DNA of 64,000 bases from Crotophaga sulcirostris (taxonomy: Eukaryota > Chordata > Aves > Cuculiformes > Crotophagidae): the NCBI GenBank assembly GCA_013397455.1, contig VYZB01000124.1:540081-604080 (forward strand), written 5' to 3'. Positions 48,301-58,000 of the stretch are shown here, in pieces. The first letter of the stretch is position 1; every line of letters starts with the position of its first letter. The position numbers and the translations under genes were made by a program. Below the pieces are notes generated by a model. The model had not been told where the DNA came from, did not search any database, and was given only the letters and a program-made list of their open reading frames with translations.

Positions 48301-51084
48301 TTCTGACAGCTCAACCATCACCTGCAGCCTTCGCCGTGTGCACACCACCCCCAACACAATGACCAACCTTAGCGTCTCCAGTGTGGCAGTCCCCACAGAG
48401 TGCCTGGTCTGCTCAGAGCTGGCCTTGCTCATCCATTTCTTCCCATGCCAGCACAGCATTGTGTGTGAAGGTAAGTCCATTTTGGTGGGGTTTTTTTTCC
48501 CTTTTTTAAGATTTCTCTTTCCTGTTTCACCAACTTTCCTAGCTGGACTCTCATAAACAAAGCTCTGTTTAGACACAAATCTGTCGTACTGTTCATGTAT
48601 CCCAGCATGATTTCAGCACCACCATCTTAGATAAGATGTCCAAAGTGCTCTATGAAAAGCACAGAGTGTTCTGACTACTTGCTGGTTGGGACCCCAGGCA
48701 GTTTTTCTTGTGCTTTATAATGCCCTGGATAATTCAGAAGGAAAACCAGATGTTTCAATTCTAGCTGGCAGTGACTTATCTGTCAAAAACCTCCTGGGAA
48801 GGATTTCCCTCTTCTCTGGATTTTGTTACTGCTTTGCATTTCAATTGTTCTAATGGCAGCCTGCTCAGAAATGTCAGCAAGCTTGTTACCTGACAAGGCC
48901 CTCACAATCTGACTGCAGGGAACTTGGTAGGGACTGTGTGCCAAAGCTGCACCCTTTTCCCTCAGAGCAAAGGGCTGTTTTGATCCACAGTGCAGAAGTT
49001 CAGGTGGCACAGAGTATTGAGGACTTAAAGGTGTTGTATTTCATCCAGGGAGGTCTCAGCTTGTTCAAAGCTGTTGGTTTTGACTCTGTTGTCTTCCTCT
49101 TGATTCTGGCATCATTTGACTTAATTATAATCTCTTCTTGTATCATTCATGGTAGAATGCTCCAGGAGAATGAAGAAGTGCATCAAATGTCAAGTGACGA
49201 TAACCAAAAAACTGAAACAAGGTACGTTTGCTGTTCCTGCTGCTAAGAGCTGTGGGAAGGGTCTTGCACAGTGTAAGTTTGAGCAATACCAGTGATCTTC
49301 AGTGAAATAATCAGAAGGAAATGTGTTGGTTTTTTTTGTTTAATTTGGGGTTTTGTGGGGGATATGTGTGTGCCTATTGCATTGACACCTTTAGAGAGGA
49401 AAAGGTAGGTGCTCTCAGGTGTTGTGGGCCAAGCTCAAGCTGCCTAGACAGGATGAGATGTTTGAGGAAGCTTGTCTTGTGCCTGTTTTGTGTATTGAAA
49501 GCAAATACGAAGTTCTCCGTGTGTCAGTCTGACGGTTTTCACAGGCAGTAATTTAACAGTGAAAACTTGTGAGAGAGGAGAAATTACATCTCGTGAAAGC
49601 CTTGCTTCTCCCTTGGCTGAAATCACAGTGCCTGTGCAGGAGTGGCATTAGCCAGCTATCCGGGCACCATGGAGCTGGATTGCTTTGATAAAGCTCTTTA
49701 GCGTGGTTTTAAACAGTTTGTCTTCAGTCTACATTGCTCAGTGTCCAGAATGGGCAATGTTATCTATCAGCAAGCTCGTGACTTGATGCCAGGACAAAAG
49801 CATAGGGGAAACAAGAACCTGTCCCATGGCACTGGAGATAGCACAGCTGGCAAAGACAGAAATCCTCTTTGGAACTCCGTGACACGAAGAATAGCAAGTT
49901 TACCTGGCAGTAGGCAGTAGCATTTGTCTTTGCTACAGACTGGCTCCAGGATAGTGATGAGAATTCCAAATAAGACCTTTGCATGCAGATTTGCAGATTT
50001 CTACTGGAGGAGGAACATCAAGGTCTCTTGAGAATATCAGCAGGACTTCCCCGTCAGTGATGTCTTCAGTGTTTGCCTTTAGCAAGCTCCCTGTCCCCAA
50101 ACTTGCTTCACCTTTATGAATTTGAAATCAGTTCTTGCACCACTCAAGTGCAACTAATTCCAGAATGATGGGGAAAGGGACATCTATATTGGAGTCTAAA
50201 GCTGCCTAATCAGGGATTGAGGAGCAGAAGCTGAACAGTGGATGTGTTAAGCTGAAACCAGGAGGAGTCTATTTACCTAAGCTGGCAGTTCTCCGGGCTT
50301 TGTGGTTCTTTCATTTCATAGAGTTGATTAATTACTCTATTTATGTAGCTTCCTGTATGCAGAAGTCAACTTAAGTGATGTCAAATAGGTTACTTCTTGT
50401 TTTCCCATGTGTGTCTGGAAAGACTTAGCCAGAAATTGGAATCCTGCATGTGAACAAGAGGTTGAGAGGATGCAGGACTGGCAGCACAGCAAGGATTCCC
50501 AGGCTAGCATGGCAGAGCATCACAGCCAGCATTGAATCTTTTGTCTTGAAGGCAGCAGCGTATTTCAGAACAGCAAGGCAGGACATCTCAGACAATGTTT
50601 TGAGACCAGATTCAAGCAAAACGACATGCACACAAACCAGCTGAGCAACTAAACAGAGGAAGACAATACTGGCTAGTCTGTAAAAAGCATCAGCTTAGGC
50701 TTTTTGTTTGAGGAATCCCTGGATGAGGCTCAGTGAAGAGAGTTTAGTCTGAACTAATTGCTACTCTTGAGGGGCAAAGTCTAATTCAAGATGAGGCAGA
50801 GCACACTGGTGACTTAACTCTTCCTGCTCTCCACCCCTGCAGACAGCACCGAGGTGGAGTGCAGCCCAAGCTCTGAATCCACAGATCAGAGGAAGCTCAT
50901 GGAGGAGCTGCAGAACCGCTACCGGCAGATGGAAGAACGCATCACCTGCCCCATTTGCATCGATGACCAAATCAAACTGGTCTTCCAGTGTGGACATGGC
51001 TCTTGCCCAGACTGCAGCACAGCCCTTACTGTCTGCCCCATCTGCAGGCAGGCCATCCGGGAGAGGATTCAGATCTTTGTCTAA
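27122..51084 (+). CDS. MIB2: MIB2, mind bomb E3 ubiquitin ligase 2 (18 coding exons)
   Basis: RING-type E3 ligase that ubiquitinates Notch ligands (Delta, Jagged) in the signal-sending cell and so promotes their endocytosis; this role is known for the family. Joined exons (listed individually below) give 954 codons with all phases consistent. Domains: MIB/HERC2 about 11-79; ZZ finger about 86-135 (C91, C94, C106, C109, C115, C118, H124, H128); second MIB/HERC2 about 150-225; REP repeats about 256-324 and 328-398; ankyrin array about 425-770 with eight TxLHxA-type motifs; C3HC4 RING at 830-864; second RING at 910-942, ending FV at 954. MIB1 differs in sequence and has three RINGs, so MIB2 is the clear assignment. 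Length matches the family (about 950-1010). Start chosen at [16 protein letters not shown], which aligns with the mammalian MDPDP start; an in-frame TAG lies 21 nt upstream. No frameshift or lost key residue was seen. Confidence 0.97.
27836..28007 (+). CDS. MIB2: MIB2 coding exon 2: ZZ zinc finger
   Basis: Completes residue 83 and encodes to 140. It contains the complete ZZ finger with the [14 protein letters not shown] and CTQCY motifs and two histidines (H124, H128). Acceptor ctcctag; donor cc|gtaagt, phase 2. The next intron is the longest within the coding region (6.2 kb). Confidence 0.97.
28089..28283. mobile_element. hAT-like MITE with target-site duplication
   Basis: A 195-bp element with imperfect terminal inverted repeats. 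The left end reads cagtggtatctaaaatgg; the reverse complement of the right end reads cagtggttcccaaactttt. Both match the CAGTGGTTCTCAA-type ends of hAT (Charlie/MER5-like) elements. Flanking 8-mers are ttctatag (28081-28088) and ttctaaag (28284-28291), a 7/8 match and the length expected for hAT duplications. It has no transposase, so it is non-autonomous. Confidence 0.8.
30549..30635. repeat. AT-rich 26-bp minisatellite, about 3.3 copies
   Basis: Three identical 26-bp units starting at 30549, 30575 and 30601 (each begins gaatttattaatacaaattt), followed by a partial fourth. Exact identity between units suggests recent expansion and likely length polymorphism. Confidence 0.97.
34224..34330 (+). 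CDS. MIB2: MIB2 coding exon 3: second MIB/HERC2 domain, first part
   Basis: Residues 140-176. It contains [14 protein letters not shown], parallel to the same motif in exon 1. Acceptor ttttttccag; donor gatg|gtaagc, phase 1, which splits a glycine codon. Unlike the first MIB domain, this one is interrupted by an intron (1683 bp, no notable content). Confidence 0.97.
36014..36208 (+). CDS. MIB2: MIB2 coding exon 4: second MIB/HERC2 domain, remainder
   Basis: Residues 176-241, including [20 protein letters not shown] and [13 protein letters not shown], nearly identical to mammalian MIB2. Acceptor ccatcag; donor ttag|gtgcgt, phase 1. The following intron is 1121 bp. Confidence 0.97.
37330..37472 (+). 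CDS. MIB2: MIB2 coding exon 5: first REP repeat, N-terminal half
   Basis: Residues 241-288, containing [20 protein letters not shown] followed by the [11 protein letters not shown] motif. Acceptor tctctttag; donor gag|gtatgc, phase 0. The following intron is 1917 bp and has no recognisable features beyond homopolymer tracts near its end. Confidence 0.97.
39390..39497 (+). CDS. MIB2: MIB2 coding exon 6: first REP repeat, C-terminal half
   Basis: Residues 289-324, beginning [20 protein letters not shown] and ending [10 protein letters not shown]. The acceptor is unusual: a long T/C tract followed by catcaaaag before the exon. Donor aag|gtaggt, phase 0. The following intron is 1228 bp. Confidence 0.95.
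40726..40830 (+). CDS. MIB2: MIB2 coding exon 7: second REP repeat, N-terminal half
   Basis: Residues 325-359, with [20 protein letters not shown] followed by [11 protein letters not shown]. It is homologous to exon 5 and ends at the same point of the repeat. Acceptor cttgtag; donor cct|gtgagt, phase 0. The following intron is 736 bp. Confidence 0.97.
41567..41729 (+). CDS. MIB2: MIB2 coding exon 8: second REP repeat, C-terminal half
   Basis: Residues 360-414, beginning [19 protein letters not shown] and including [12 protein letters not shown], homologous to exon 6, then a linker. Acceptor ccattgcag; donor aaaaa|gtgaga, phase 1. Read-through past this donor would add 27 codons before a stop at 41810-41812. 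The following intron is 628 bp and contains a CR1 tail. Confidence 0.94.
42052..42155 (+). mobile_element. MIB2: CR1 3' tail, sense, in a MIB2 intron
   Basis: Short and partly deleted CR1 tail: 'ggtttgatggggctttgagc', 'ggaaccagatgggctttgag', 'gtcccttctgacccaaac', ending 'ttctgtggttctgta'. It lies about 200 bp before coding exon 9. Confidence 0.85.
42358..42491 (+). CDS. MIB2: MIB2 coding exon 9: linker and start of ankyrin array
   Basis: Residues 414-458: [15 protein letters not shown], then the first, degenerate ankyrin unit ([20 protein letters not shown]). Acceptor ctaccag. The exon must end at aaa|gcaagt to keep the frame with exon 10, which makes the donor GC rather than GT. No in-frame GT donor exists nearby. 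Confidence 0.93.
42492..44259 (+). other. MIB2: GC-AG intron of MIB2
   Basis: The intron begins gcaagt, the strong consensus of U2-type GC-AG introns, and ends ttcctgtag. The frame is phase 0 on both sides (...PDK | VDAKNQ...). The nearest GT upstream (gtaccc) and downstream (gtttgt) would both shift the frame. Length is 1768 bp; the interior has no recognisable exon or repeat. Confidence 0.88.
44260..44408 (+). CDS. MIB2: MIB2 coding exon 10: ankyrin repeats
   Basis: Residues 459-508, containing [20 protein letters not shown] and [11 protein letters not shown]. Donor tttgg|gtagga, phase 2. The following intron (413 bp) contains a 20-T run at 44676-44695. Confidence 0.97.
44822..44978 (+). 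CDS. MIB2: MIB2 coding exon 11: ankyrin repeats
   Basis: Residues 508-560: [19 protein letters not shown], then the [20 protein letters not shown] unit and CDVNLP. Acceptor aaatcag; donor ccca|gtaagt, phase 0. The following intron is short (234 bp). Confidence 0.97.
45213..45367 (+). CDS. MIB2: MIB2 coding exon 12: ankyrin repeats
   Basis: Residues 561-612: [30 protein letters not shown] and [14 protein letters not shown]. Acceptor cttgatag; donor att|gtaagt, phase 2. The following intron is 599 bp. Confidence 0.97.
45967..46093 (+). CDS. MIB2: MIB2 coding exon 13: ankyrin repeats
   Basis: Residues 612-654: [18 protein letters not shown] followed by [20 protein letters not shown], almost unchanged from mammals. 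Acceptor cattctag; donor gag|gtaaga, phase 0. The following intron is only 267 bp and carries a CR1 tail. Confidence 0.97.
46170..46295 (-). mobile_element. MIB2: CR1 tail, antisense, filling a 267-bp MIB2 intron
   Basis: Antisense CR1: 'aatcacagaatggtttgggt', 'atcatccagttccaacccct', 'catccaacctgaccttgaac'. It makes up roughly half of the intron between coding exons 13 and 14 and ends about 65 bp from the acceptor. The right edge is approximate. Confidence 0.85.
46361..46591 (+). CDS. MIB2: MIB2 coding exon 14: last canonical ankyrin repeats
   Basis: Residues 655-731, including [20 protein letters not shown] and [20 protein letters not shown]. Acceptor ctcttcaag; donor aag|gtgagc, phase 0. 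The following intron is 839 bp. Confidence 0.97.
47431..47609 (+). CDS. MIB2: MIB2 coding exon 15: degenerate ankyrin and linker
   Basis: Residues 732-791: [39 protein letters not shown] and [20 protein letters not shown]. Acceptor tgttttag; donor ttcag|gtaaac, phase 2. The following intron is 676 bp. Confidence 0.96.
48286..48470 (+). CDS. MIB2: MIB2 coding exon 16: start of first RING finger
   Basis: Residues 791-853. A serine/threonine-rich linker leads into [11 protein letters not shown] and PCQHSIVCE, supplying RING ligands C830, C833, C845, H847 and C851. Acceptor cattgcag; donor gaag|gtaagt, phase 1. The following intron is 685 bp. Confidence 0.97.
49156..49221 (+). CDS. MIB2: MIB2 coding exon 17: end of first RING finger (66 bp)
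   Basis: Residues 853-875. Encodes [19 protein letters not shown], with the last RING ligands C854, C861 and C864. Smallest coding exon. The acceptor is catggtag, with a modest pyrimidine tract upstream; donor caag|gtacgt, phase 1. The following intron is 1621 bp and has no recognisable content. Skipping this exon would keep the frame but remove half the RING. Confidence 0.95.
50843..51084 (+). CDS. MIB2: MIB2 coding exon 18: C-terminal RING finger and stop
   Basis: Residues 875-954. Acidic linker, the helix [16 protein letters not shown], then [20 protein letters not shown] and [16 protein letters not shown], ending at TAA. All eight C3HC4 ligands are present (C910, C913, C924, H926, C929, C932, C939, C942). 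In the Mind bomb family the C-terminal RING is the main catalytic E2-binding module. Confidence 0.98.
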
Positions 51085-52000
51085 GGATACGCTTGTTTCC
51101 CTTCCCATTCCCACCTCTCCCTCCTTCACTTCCTTTTTGTTTGCATTTTAGATGAGAAGCACTAGTCAGGCTGATGTGTTTGGCTACCTGCAAAGCCATC
51201 CTGAAAGAGGGGGAAGCAAATAACTGATGGGACTGGGTGGAGGCAGCTGGAGTCTCCTCCATGTGCAGTGTCACAAGGCAAGGAGCGGTGTGTGAGGGAC
51301 AGCAGCTTCCTCGCCCCGTGCTGCTGATCCAGTAAAGAACGCTGACCTGTCTGCCGAAGGCAGAAGAGCCTTTCAGAGCAGAGGCGAGTAGGTTTCCACG
51401 TGCAGATGTTTTTAGCAGCATCCAGCTGCAGTGACTGCATGGTGTCTAGTGCACTGCAGCCTTGCATTGCTGCCAGAGGAGGTGCTGCAGGTGGATGCAC
51501 CTTCTCCCATGCAGGCAATGGCAAAGCCTACGCTTACCCTTCACGCGTGGAGATGTGGGAGGAGATCAGCCATGGCATCAGCTCTCCCAGATGCCTGTCG
51601 GTGGCAGCGAGGTGGTGTCCTGAGACAGCATGCTCTCCACACTGGTACTGATGGGCTCCACAGGATGGACAGACACAAATCTGGGTGTAATGAGATCCTA
51701 AAGACAGAGCGTGTGCCTTAGAGATAAAGTAGTGAACACTGGTTGGAGAAAATATGTTGTTACAACAAATATTTCTAACCTCTAAGGGACACTCTTCTTC
51801 CATATTTTTTTTTTTTGGCACAACCGTGTGTTCAGAGACTCCTGAGCTTTCTATCCATAATGCCAAAGGCAGGTGTTAAATACTCCAATCAAAGTGTAAA
51901 GAAAATAAATAGTAATAATTAAGACATGAGAAAAAGGGATTTCATTTTTGGTTTTTGTTTTGCAGCAAAACTTAATAAAATATATATTTTCCTGAGCATT
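51085..52000 (+). other. MIB2: MIB2 3' UTR with two polyadenylation signals
   Basis: Non-coding sequence after the stop. AATAAA hexamers occur at 51904-51909 and 51974-51979 in an AT-rich context, and a TG-rich tract follows at about 52135-52190. Which signal is used, and the exact 3' end, cannot be told from sequence. A longer UTR is possible. Confidence 0.6.
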
Positions 52001-55000
52001 AAAATGAATGTACAAACAGTAGCTGAAATATGGATCCAGCTGTATTGTGTTTTCTGACTGTCTGACTGAAGAAATATTATCCACTGAGTCCATCTTGTAA
52101 TGTAACTGTTGGTGGAAATGACAACCTGTAGGGCAGGTGTGCCATGCGTGGGTGTCTGTGTACATCCGTGTTTGCGTGTGCGGTGTAAATCTAATGACAA
52201 ATTATACACATAGTACTGTTTGTTACATATTGCAAGCAATATTTAAAGCAAACAAAAGACTGTGTTCCTCTACTATCTTTGTTTGTTAGCAAAGAGATGG
52301 CAAAACTTTTAAATGATTTTTTTTTTTAAGCTGTGTGGAATATATGGTAATTACAGGAATATTTATTACTTCATAATCACTTGGTGTTGTGAGAAGGGCT
52401 TCTGTCATAGCCCCTGACTGCTATGGATAACCTTTGTCAAAGAATTCACTTGACTTTGAATGGATTTTTTCAGCTATGAAAATGTATCAGGTTTAACCCC
52501 TAAAATATGTGGTTGGATTGGATTTAACACCCACATAACCTAAAGGTGAATTTCGGAATCAGTCGGCTCTGGCAAAAATCCAAGGTGCGGATACTCATTT
52601 ATTTCCTACGAGCTCATGGCAGTGTAAATTCCGTTGGAATAAACCAGGCATTGCCCCAAAATGTTTGCTGTATTGTGGTAGGGCAGCAAGAGGAAAGCAC
52701 TGGGCAAAGGCTGTTGCCACAAAGTACAAGACTGACTCATGGTGCGAGACCTGCTTTAACCGCTATTTGGTGCAAGTGAGTAATCTTCCAGACTATTTGT
52801 ACCCCAGTCCCATGCTAAGTGATTTTTGACATGCAATTATTTCACAAGGCTCTGCATCAAATCCAACAGCATTTACTGATAGTGGAACCCATTGATGCTT
52901 TATTATGTGTATTAACTGAATGTATTGTTCCTGGGGGAGGAGGGGACAGAGGTGGCAAACCTTTCAGTGTCTGTTGGGTTATTCTCATCTCTTATGCCTA
53001 AGGTGTCAGTTTGTTCAGGAAAAAAAAAAAAAAAAAAAAAAAAAACCCAAAAGGGAGCATCTGCTTCATTTCTGTTATAATTTCTTTGGATGCAAAATGA
53101 ATAGAGGCTTCCAAGTGAGTATTCTCCCTAAAGGAAAAAAATCACTGGAAGACTACAGCCTTCCATTTCCAAGCTGCGCAGCTGTTGCAGAAAATGGAGT
53201 TGTTTTGTGGTTTGTTTTTTTTTTTTTTTCCTGGCTAATGAAAAGTGATTTTGTAGGGAAAGAAAAGGTCCCTTCAATTTTATGTTCTAATTTTTTTTAA
53301 ATCTGTTTCCATTTCAAAATCTCCTGATACTTGTTTTCATATCTGAAATTCATTGTGTGACCAAGTTAGAGACTGAATTTTGCATTATATCCCTGCTTAA
53401 TAACTACAGAAATGGTCTGTAAACACAGCTTTCGGGTTGGGAGTGTATTCTTTCATTTCCCTGTGATTGCTTTTGAGGAGCAAGAGTTGAGCTGTTAAGC
53501 ACTGGTTGACCCTTTTATTTTCCTAGTAAGAAGAAGGGAATTGCTGCACCACAACAGAGAAGAACCAAGATGGGGCAGTGGAACCTCAGGAGAAAGAGAT
53601 CATGGAAGGTGAGCAGATGCCCACGTGTGCCAGGTATGTGTTTGGCAAGCACTGCCCCCATGACAGGCTCAGCTCTGTGGGAGTCTGAGGCTTTGGAGAA
53701 GGGAGGAAGGTTTTGGTGTTTAATCTTTCCTGATGAGCCTGCTTGCATGGAGGGCCAGGATCAGAGTGACGTGTGGCCGAGTGGGTGCCACGCTGGGCGA
53801 GGCGTTAGCTTTGTGTCCTTGCTGGTTCATCCAGTTCATGTCTCATCTGGCAGGTACTCTCCAATAGTGTCTCTGCTCCAATCCAGGCTTTGGTCTGAGG
53901 TACAAGAAGAAAAAGTTATCAATCGTAAACAAGAAAAGTGCCAAGAGCCTGGGCTGAGATTAGGAGCTGCGTTAGATTTTGCTGGAGATTGAGAGAGGAA
54001 AGGAGGAGGGCAAGGTGGGGAAAGATCTTCCTTCCCTTTCTCCTTTTGCTACGAGTTGGTGGTGTTGGTTCTGGGAACAGCAGGGGCTGAAGAGAGGCAA
54101 GGAGATGTCAGAGCAGGAGGCAAATGCTCCTTAAAAGACAGAAGGCAAATATTGTCCTTGGTTAATCAGTGTGGATAGTGTGTAACCTTCTGCTTGATGT
54201 TTATTACCAGTTGGTCTCCCACAAATGAGACTGGAGGGTCTTCTGCAAATAAACTGATTTTCACTGGGGCTTCTGCCATCTCCCAAAATGCAGTGCTGTA
54301 CTTTGCAGCCGTGCACGGCAATGGTTTTGGAAGGGAAAGATCTTGCTGAGTCTTTCTGGTGTAAAACTTAAGTATAAGATAGCAGCTTATCTCATACTAG
54401 GAACCAGGGTTTCTAAAGCATTTCCTTTGGAAGTGTGGCCAAAACTCTGTGTTTTACAGAGAGACTGAGGGACAGAGAGAGAGATCACTTGTTGAAGGAG
54501 AGAGTCAGGAAAAAAAACTTTGATTATGTTCCCCCTAGTCCTCCCAGGATTTCAGGAGGGTTGTTCCAGCCCACCAAAGGGCAGCAACAAAATATCCCCA
54601 CCCAGGGAAGTCATTCTTACCCCGTTATGGACATGCTTTATTATCTGTATGTTGAGAAAAATTCCTCCCTTATTTCATTCCTGAAGTTCTCCTCACTACG
54701 TGGCCATGGCTGGACTGCTGAGCTTCTGGGTAGGGTCAAGACCATGTCTCTGGTGACACAAGGTCAGGCCAGTGCAGGCACTTCTGTGAGCTGCAGCTCC
54801 AAATTGACAGTTAAGCAGAATATTCCATTTTCTTTGCCAGCTGGAGCAAGCCCTTGTTTTCAGCTCATTTGCTATTCAGTGGACCATGGATTTTTCTAGG
54901 AACATCAGCAGATGCTGATCACGAGGGGCTGCATGATAGAAAGTGGGAGAATGATCTTTAGTCTCCAAGCATTCTTATTCTCCTCCTCCCTGGGGAATGT

Positions 55001-58000
55001 TGCTCCCTGCTATGGCAGATACAATCCTTTTTAGTCCATGACCCACTGTAAAAGTACAAGTTTTAACTGCCATTCCCACAGGAACCATGCAAGAATGTTG
55101 GGTTGGCTTCCCCCCCCCCCAGAGTTGTGAGATGAAGGGATAAATATGTAAGTGCTTTTTAAAATGAGAGCTCTGTGAGGATTTGCTAATTCTTTTCACA
55201 TGGGCCACCAAGGAGCCAATAAGTGGTAAATCACATTCAGCTGTGTGCACTCCCCTCCCCTGCCTGTGGCCTGGAGTTGGGCTGGTGCTCTAGAGATGAA
55301 ACACTGATGCTCATGCCTTGAGCCATCAGACATGATCAGATGTCAGGGCCTTCTTTCCCTCCCTCTTTTCTTCTTTGTTTCCCTCCCTCTGTGTAGCACT
55401 CCCAGTTCACAACAGGGGAAGCTAATGAGAGCAGCTTGTTCCAAGGCTGAATAATGTGCACTTAATCCATGCATAGGAGGTTTCTTGAGAGCTGAGATTT
55501 ATTTTGGATAGTGAGACAGCTGCAGCTCTAGCACTAATGGTTATTCTCTCTGTAGTGGCTCTTAGCATGAGTGTAGATATGTTGTAATAGGTGGTTCTTC
55601 CATTGAGTGAAGAAGTGCAATGTGCTTTTTGCTGCACCAGGGCTAACTTTCCTCTTAAATGAGGCCAATGTAGCAGAGAGAACCATTTAGAAATAGTGCT
55701 TAAAGGAACATTTAATGTTAACCATGCTGAATAAATGGGAGGAGAGAAATGCTAAGAATAATCCATGGAAATGAGAAAGTATTTGTTTTTGAGCTAAACT
55801 TCCCTTGGGAATGGCACCATATGTTGTGCATTATGCAGCAGCCCCACTGTAAACATTTCAGCAATTAAGACTGAAAGAACAAAGCAAGACTGAGGTGATT
55901 TAACAAGGAAAAATGGATCGTGTTGTGCAAATGATCCCATCCTTTACATTCTCCATAGTCTGCAGTTGACCAGTGTGGGTTTTATGCAACATTCATTCTC
56001 CTCTGACAGCTGCTTAGAGCCTACTTTTTCATGTGACATTTATTGCACACTGAGGTCTCAGGATGCATTTGCTTAGAAAATCCCAGCTCCCTACAAATGA
56101 TATCCAGGTCATGGTTGCCACCGCTGACAGAGACAGAGCAAAGTCAGCTCTGTCCCCTGCTTTCCTCTCCTGTTCCCCATTACACCATATGGATTCCCTC
56201 AAAGTGTAATGTGTTCCATTGCTTTTAGACACTGTGCAGAAACTGAAGCCAGGAATGTTTCTCTCTCCAAATATAGTCAGGATGACAGCTCTCGCCTGTA
56301 GTCCAAACCAAATATCCGCACTTGAGAACCCAAGACCTCTCAAATTCAGCAGAACTCTGAAGTCACAGCAGCAGCAGTTCTCTGCACTTGGATAATAGCT
56401 GTCCTATCAGGAGAACTGGTTTAGGTTGCACCATAAAGCGTGGGGAACAATGGAAAAGAAAGAAGTCTTCAGAGTTCTGGCTAACTCCTTGCCCTTGGCA
56501 CAGAGCAGCACTGGCTCCCAGAAGGGAGTCTGGGAGTTGTCTGAAGCATCTGAAAGAGGCTTCAATTCCAGCAAGTGCTGTAGATGTGAGGCCACTTAAT
56601 GCTGCATCTGAGAGTCCTTGAAGCACAAGTATCTCTTGGGAAAGCCACGATATTCTTAACCCGGGGCAGGGAACAGGGATTAAATGCCAGCAGATGTGCA
56701 CTCTGGTTGTAATCATCCTTGAAATATCTATAGAAGAGAACTGTGCTTGAAACTTAACCACAGTATTAACAAACTATAAAGCTGAAGTTTTGCTCTTTAC
56801 CAGCAGCACACTGAGGATCCTGGCCAGAGCTTGTGCTCCAAGGGATCCAGATGCACAGCGGTGTTCTCAGAAGCGTTGTTGGTGTGCACAGCATCGAGTT
56901 CCTGTGTCTCGCTTAGCTCCGCAAGTCACATCTGTAAGTTCTGAACAGCTCAGCAGAAGAGCTTTCCTCATCTGACTCTCATTGCCACAATAACTGAGGT
57001 TTGTCTTGGCCTTACTGCTGAGCTGATTTCTGAGCAAATATTTGGCTTCAGTTTTAAAAGCCCTGCGAGCATTCTGCAGCCAGCGGCGCGGTAAAGCTGG
57101 AGGCACAGGCACTGGGTTGCTGTGCAGATGGGCTCCGTGCAATTCCAGCTTAAGGGGGAAAATGAGCTACCTGCTTTCCAAGAAACCCTGTGCTCTCACT
57201 TCTGATCCGTTGAGGTACAGCCTGGGTGCTCCCTTGACAGGGAAGCAGGATCCTAAATGTCAGAGAGGTCATCTCTGCAGGTGAAGATCCCCATTCTCCC
57301 ACCACTGGCAAAGGTAAATGGCCAGTGCAGAGGAGGGGCTCTGTTCCTGTTGAGAACACTGCAGTAACTCATGGGAAAGGGCTTGGCTGCACGAGCCTTT
57401 AGTGGCTGCCTGAGTAGGTACTCACAGCAATGAGGTCCTCAAGAATGCACTTTTGCTAAAGCTCTAGCACTGACTTTTCAGGGAGAGGTCTCAGCCAAGA
57501 TGTAGTCTCCAAAAAACATTTACTTTCTTTAGGTTGGGACAAAGGAAATTCTTAGTGCCTTCAGGCTATGTGAGTTCTCAAGCTGTGCTCTAAAACTCAG
57601 GTTTATGTAGTCATCTCCAGAAACAGAAAGGTGTGAACTGAAGCCTGTGAAACTTTCAGGCTCCTGCTTTGCCAGATTCCAGACAAGTCTTTTCCCCTGC
57701 ACAGGAGGGTCTGAACCTGTAAGGTGCAGGTAATGGGACCTTCCTGCCTTGAGACTGATGTGAGATTCAGTTGTCTGAGTGACTGTGAGGTGCTCAGATA
57801 CTCTGGCAAGTGGGAGGGCCTACGTAAAGGTGCATAGGTTAAAACCTTTTTCAAACCCTTCTTCCCAGCCCTATGGAATACAGATGCTCTCAGTGCTGTT
57901 ATGCAGTTCTGCAACTGAAACTCAGTGTTCTTCCAGCCCTGTGTTTGCGAGCAGTATTTTTCTTTCAAGCCAGGACTGCTTTACTGGAGAAGAGTTCTTG

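Noticed and set aside
53020..53045. Poly-A run as evidence of a processed pseudogene
   Set aside because: The sequence before it has no similarity to a known mRNA that I can recognise, and no flanking duplication is evident.
53774..53831. tRNA-like A box (tggccgagtggg) followed by a weak B box (ggttcatcc)
   Set aside because: The B box is poor and I could not fold an acceptor stem or anticodon arm around it. Probably chance similarity.
53570..53992. 140-codon plus-strand open frame downstream of MIB2
   Set aside because: No known domain and no sign of a promoter or exon boundaries.
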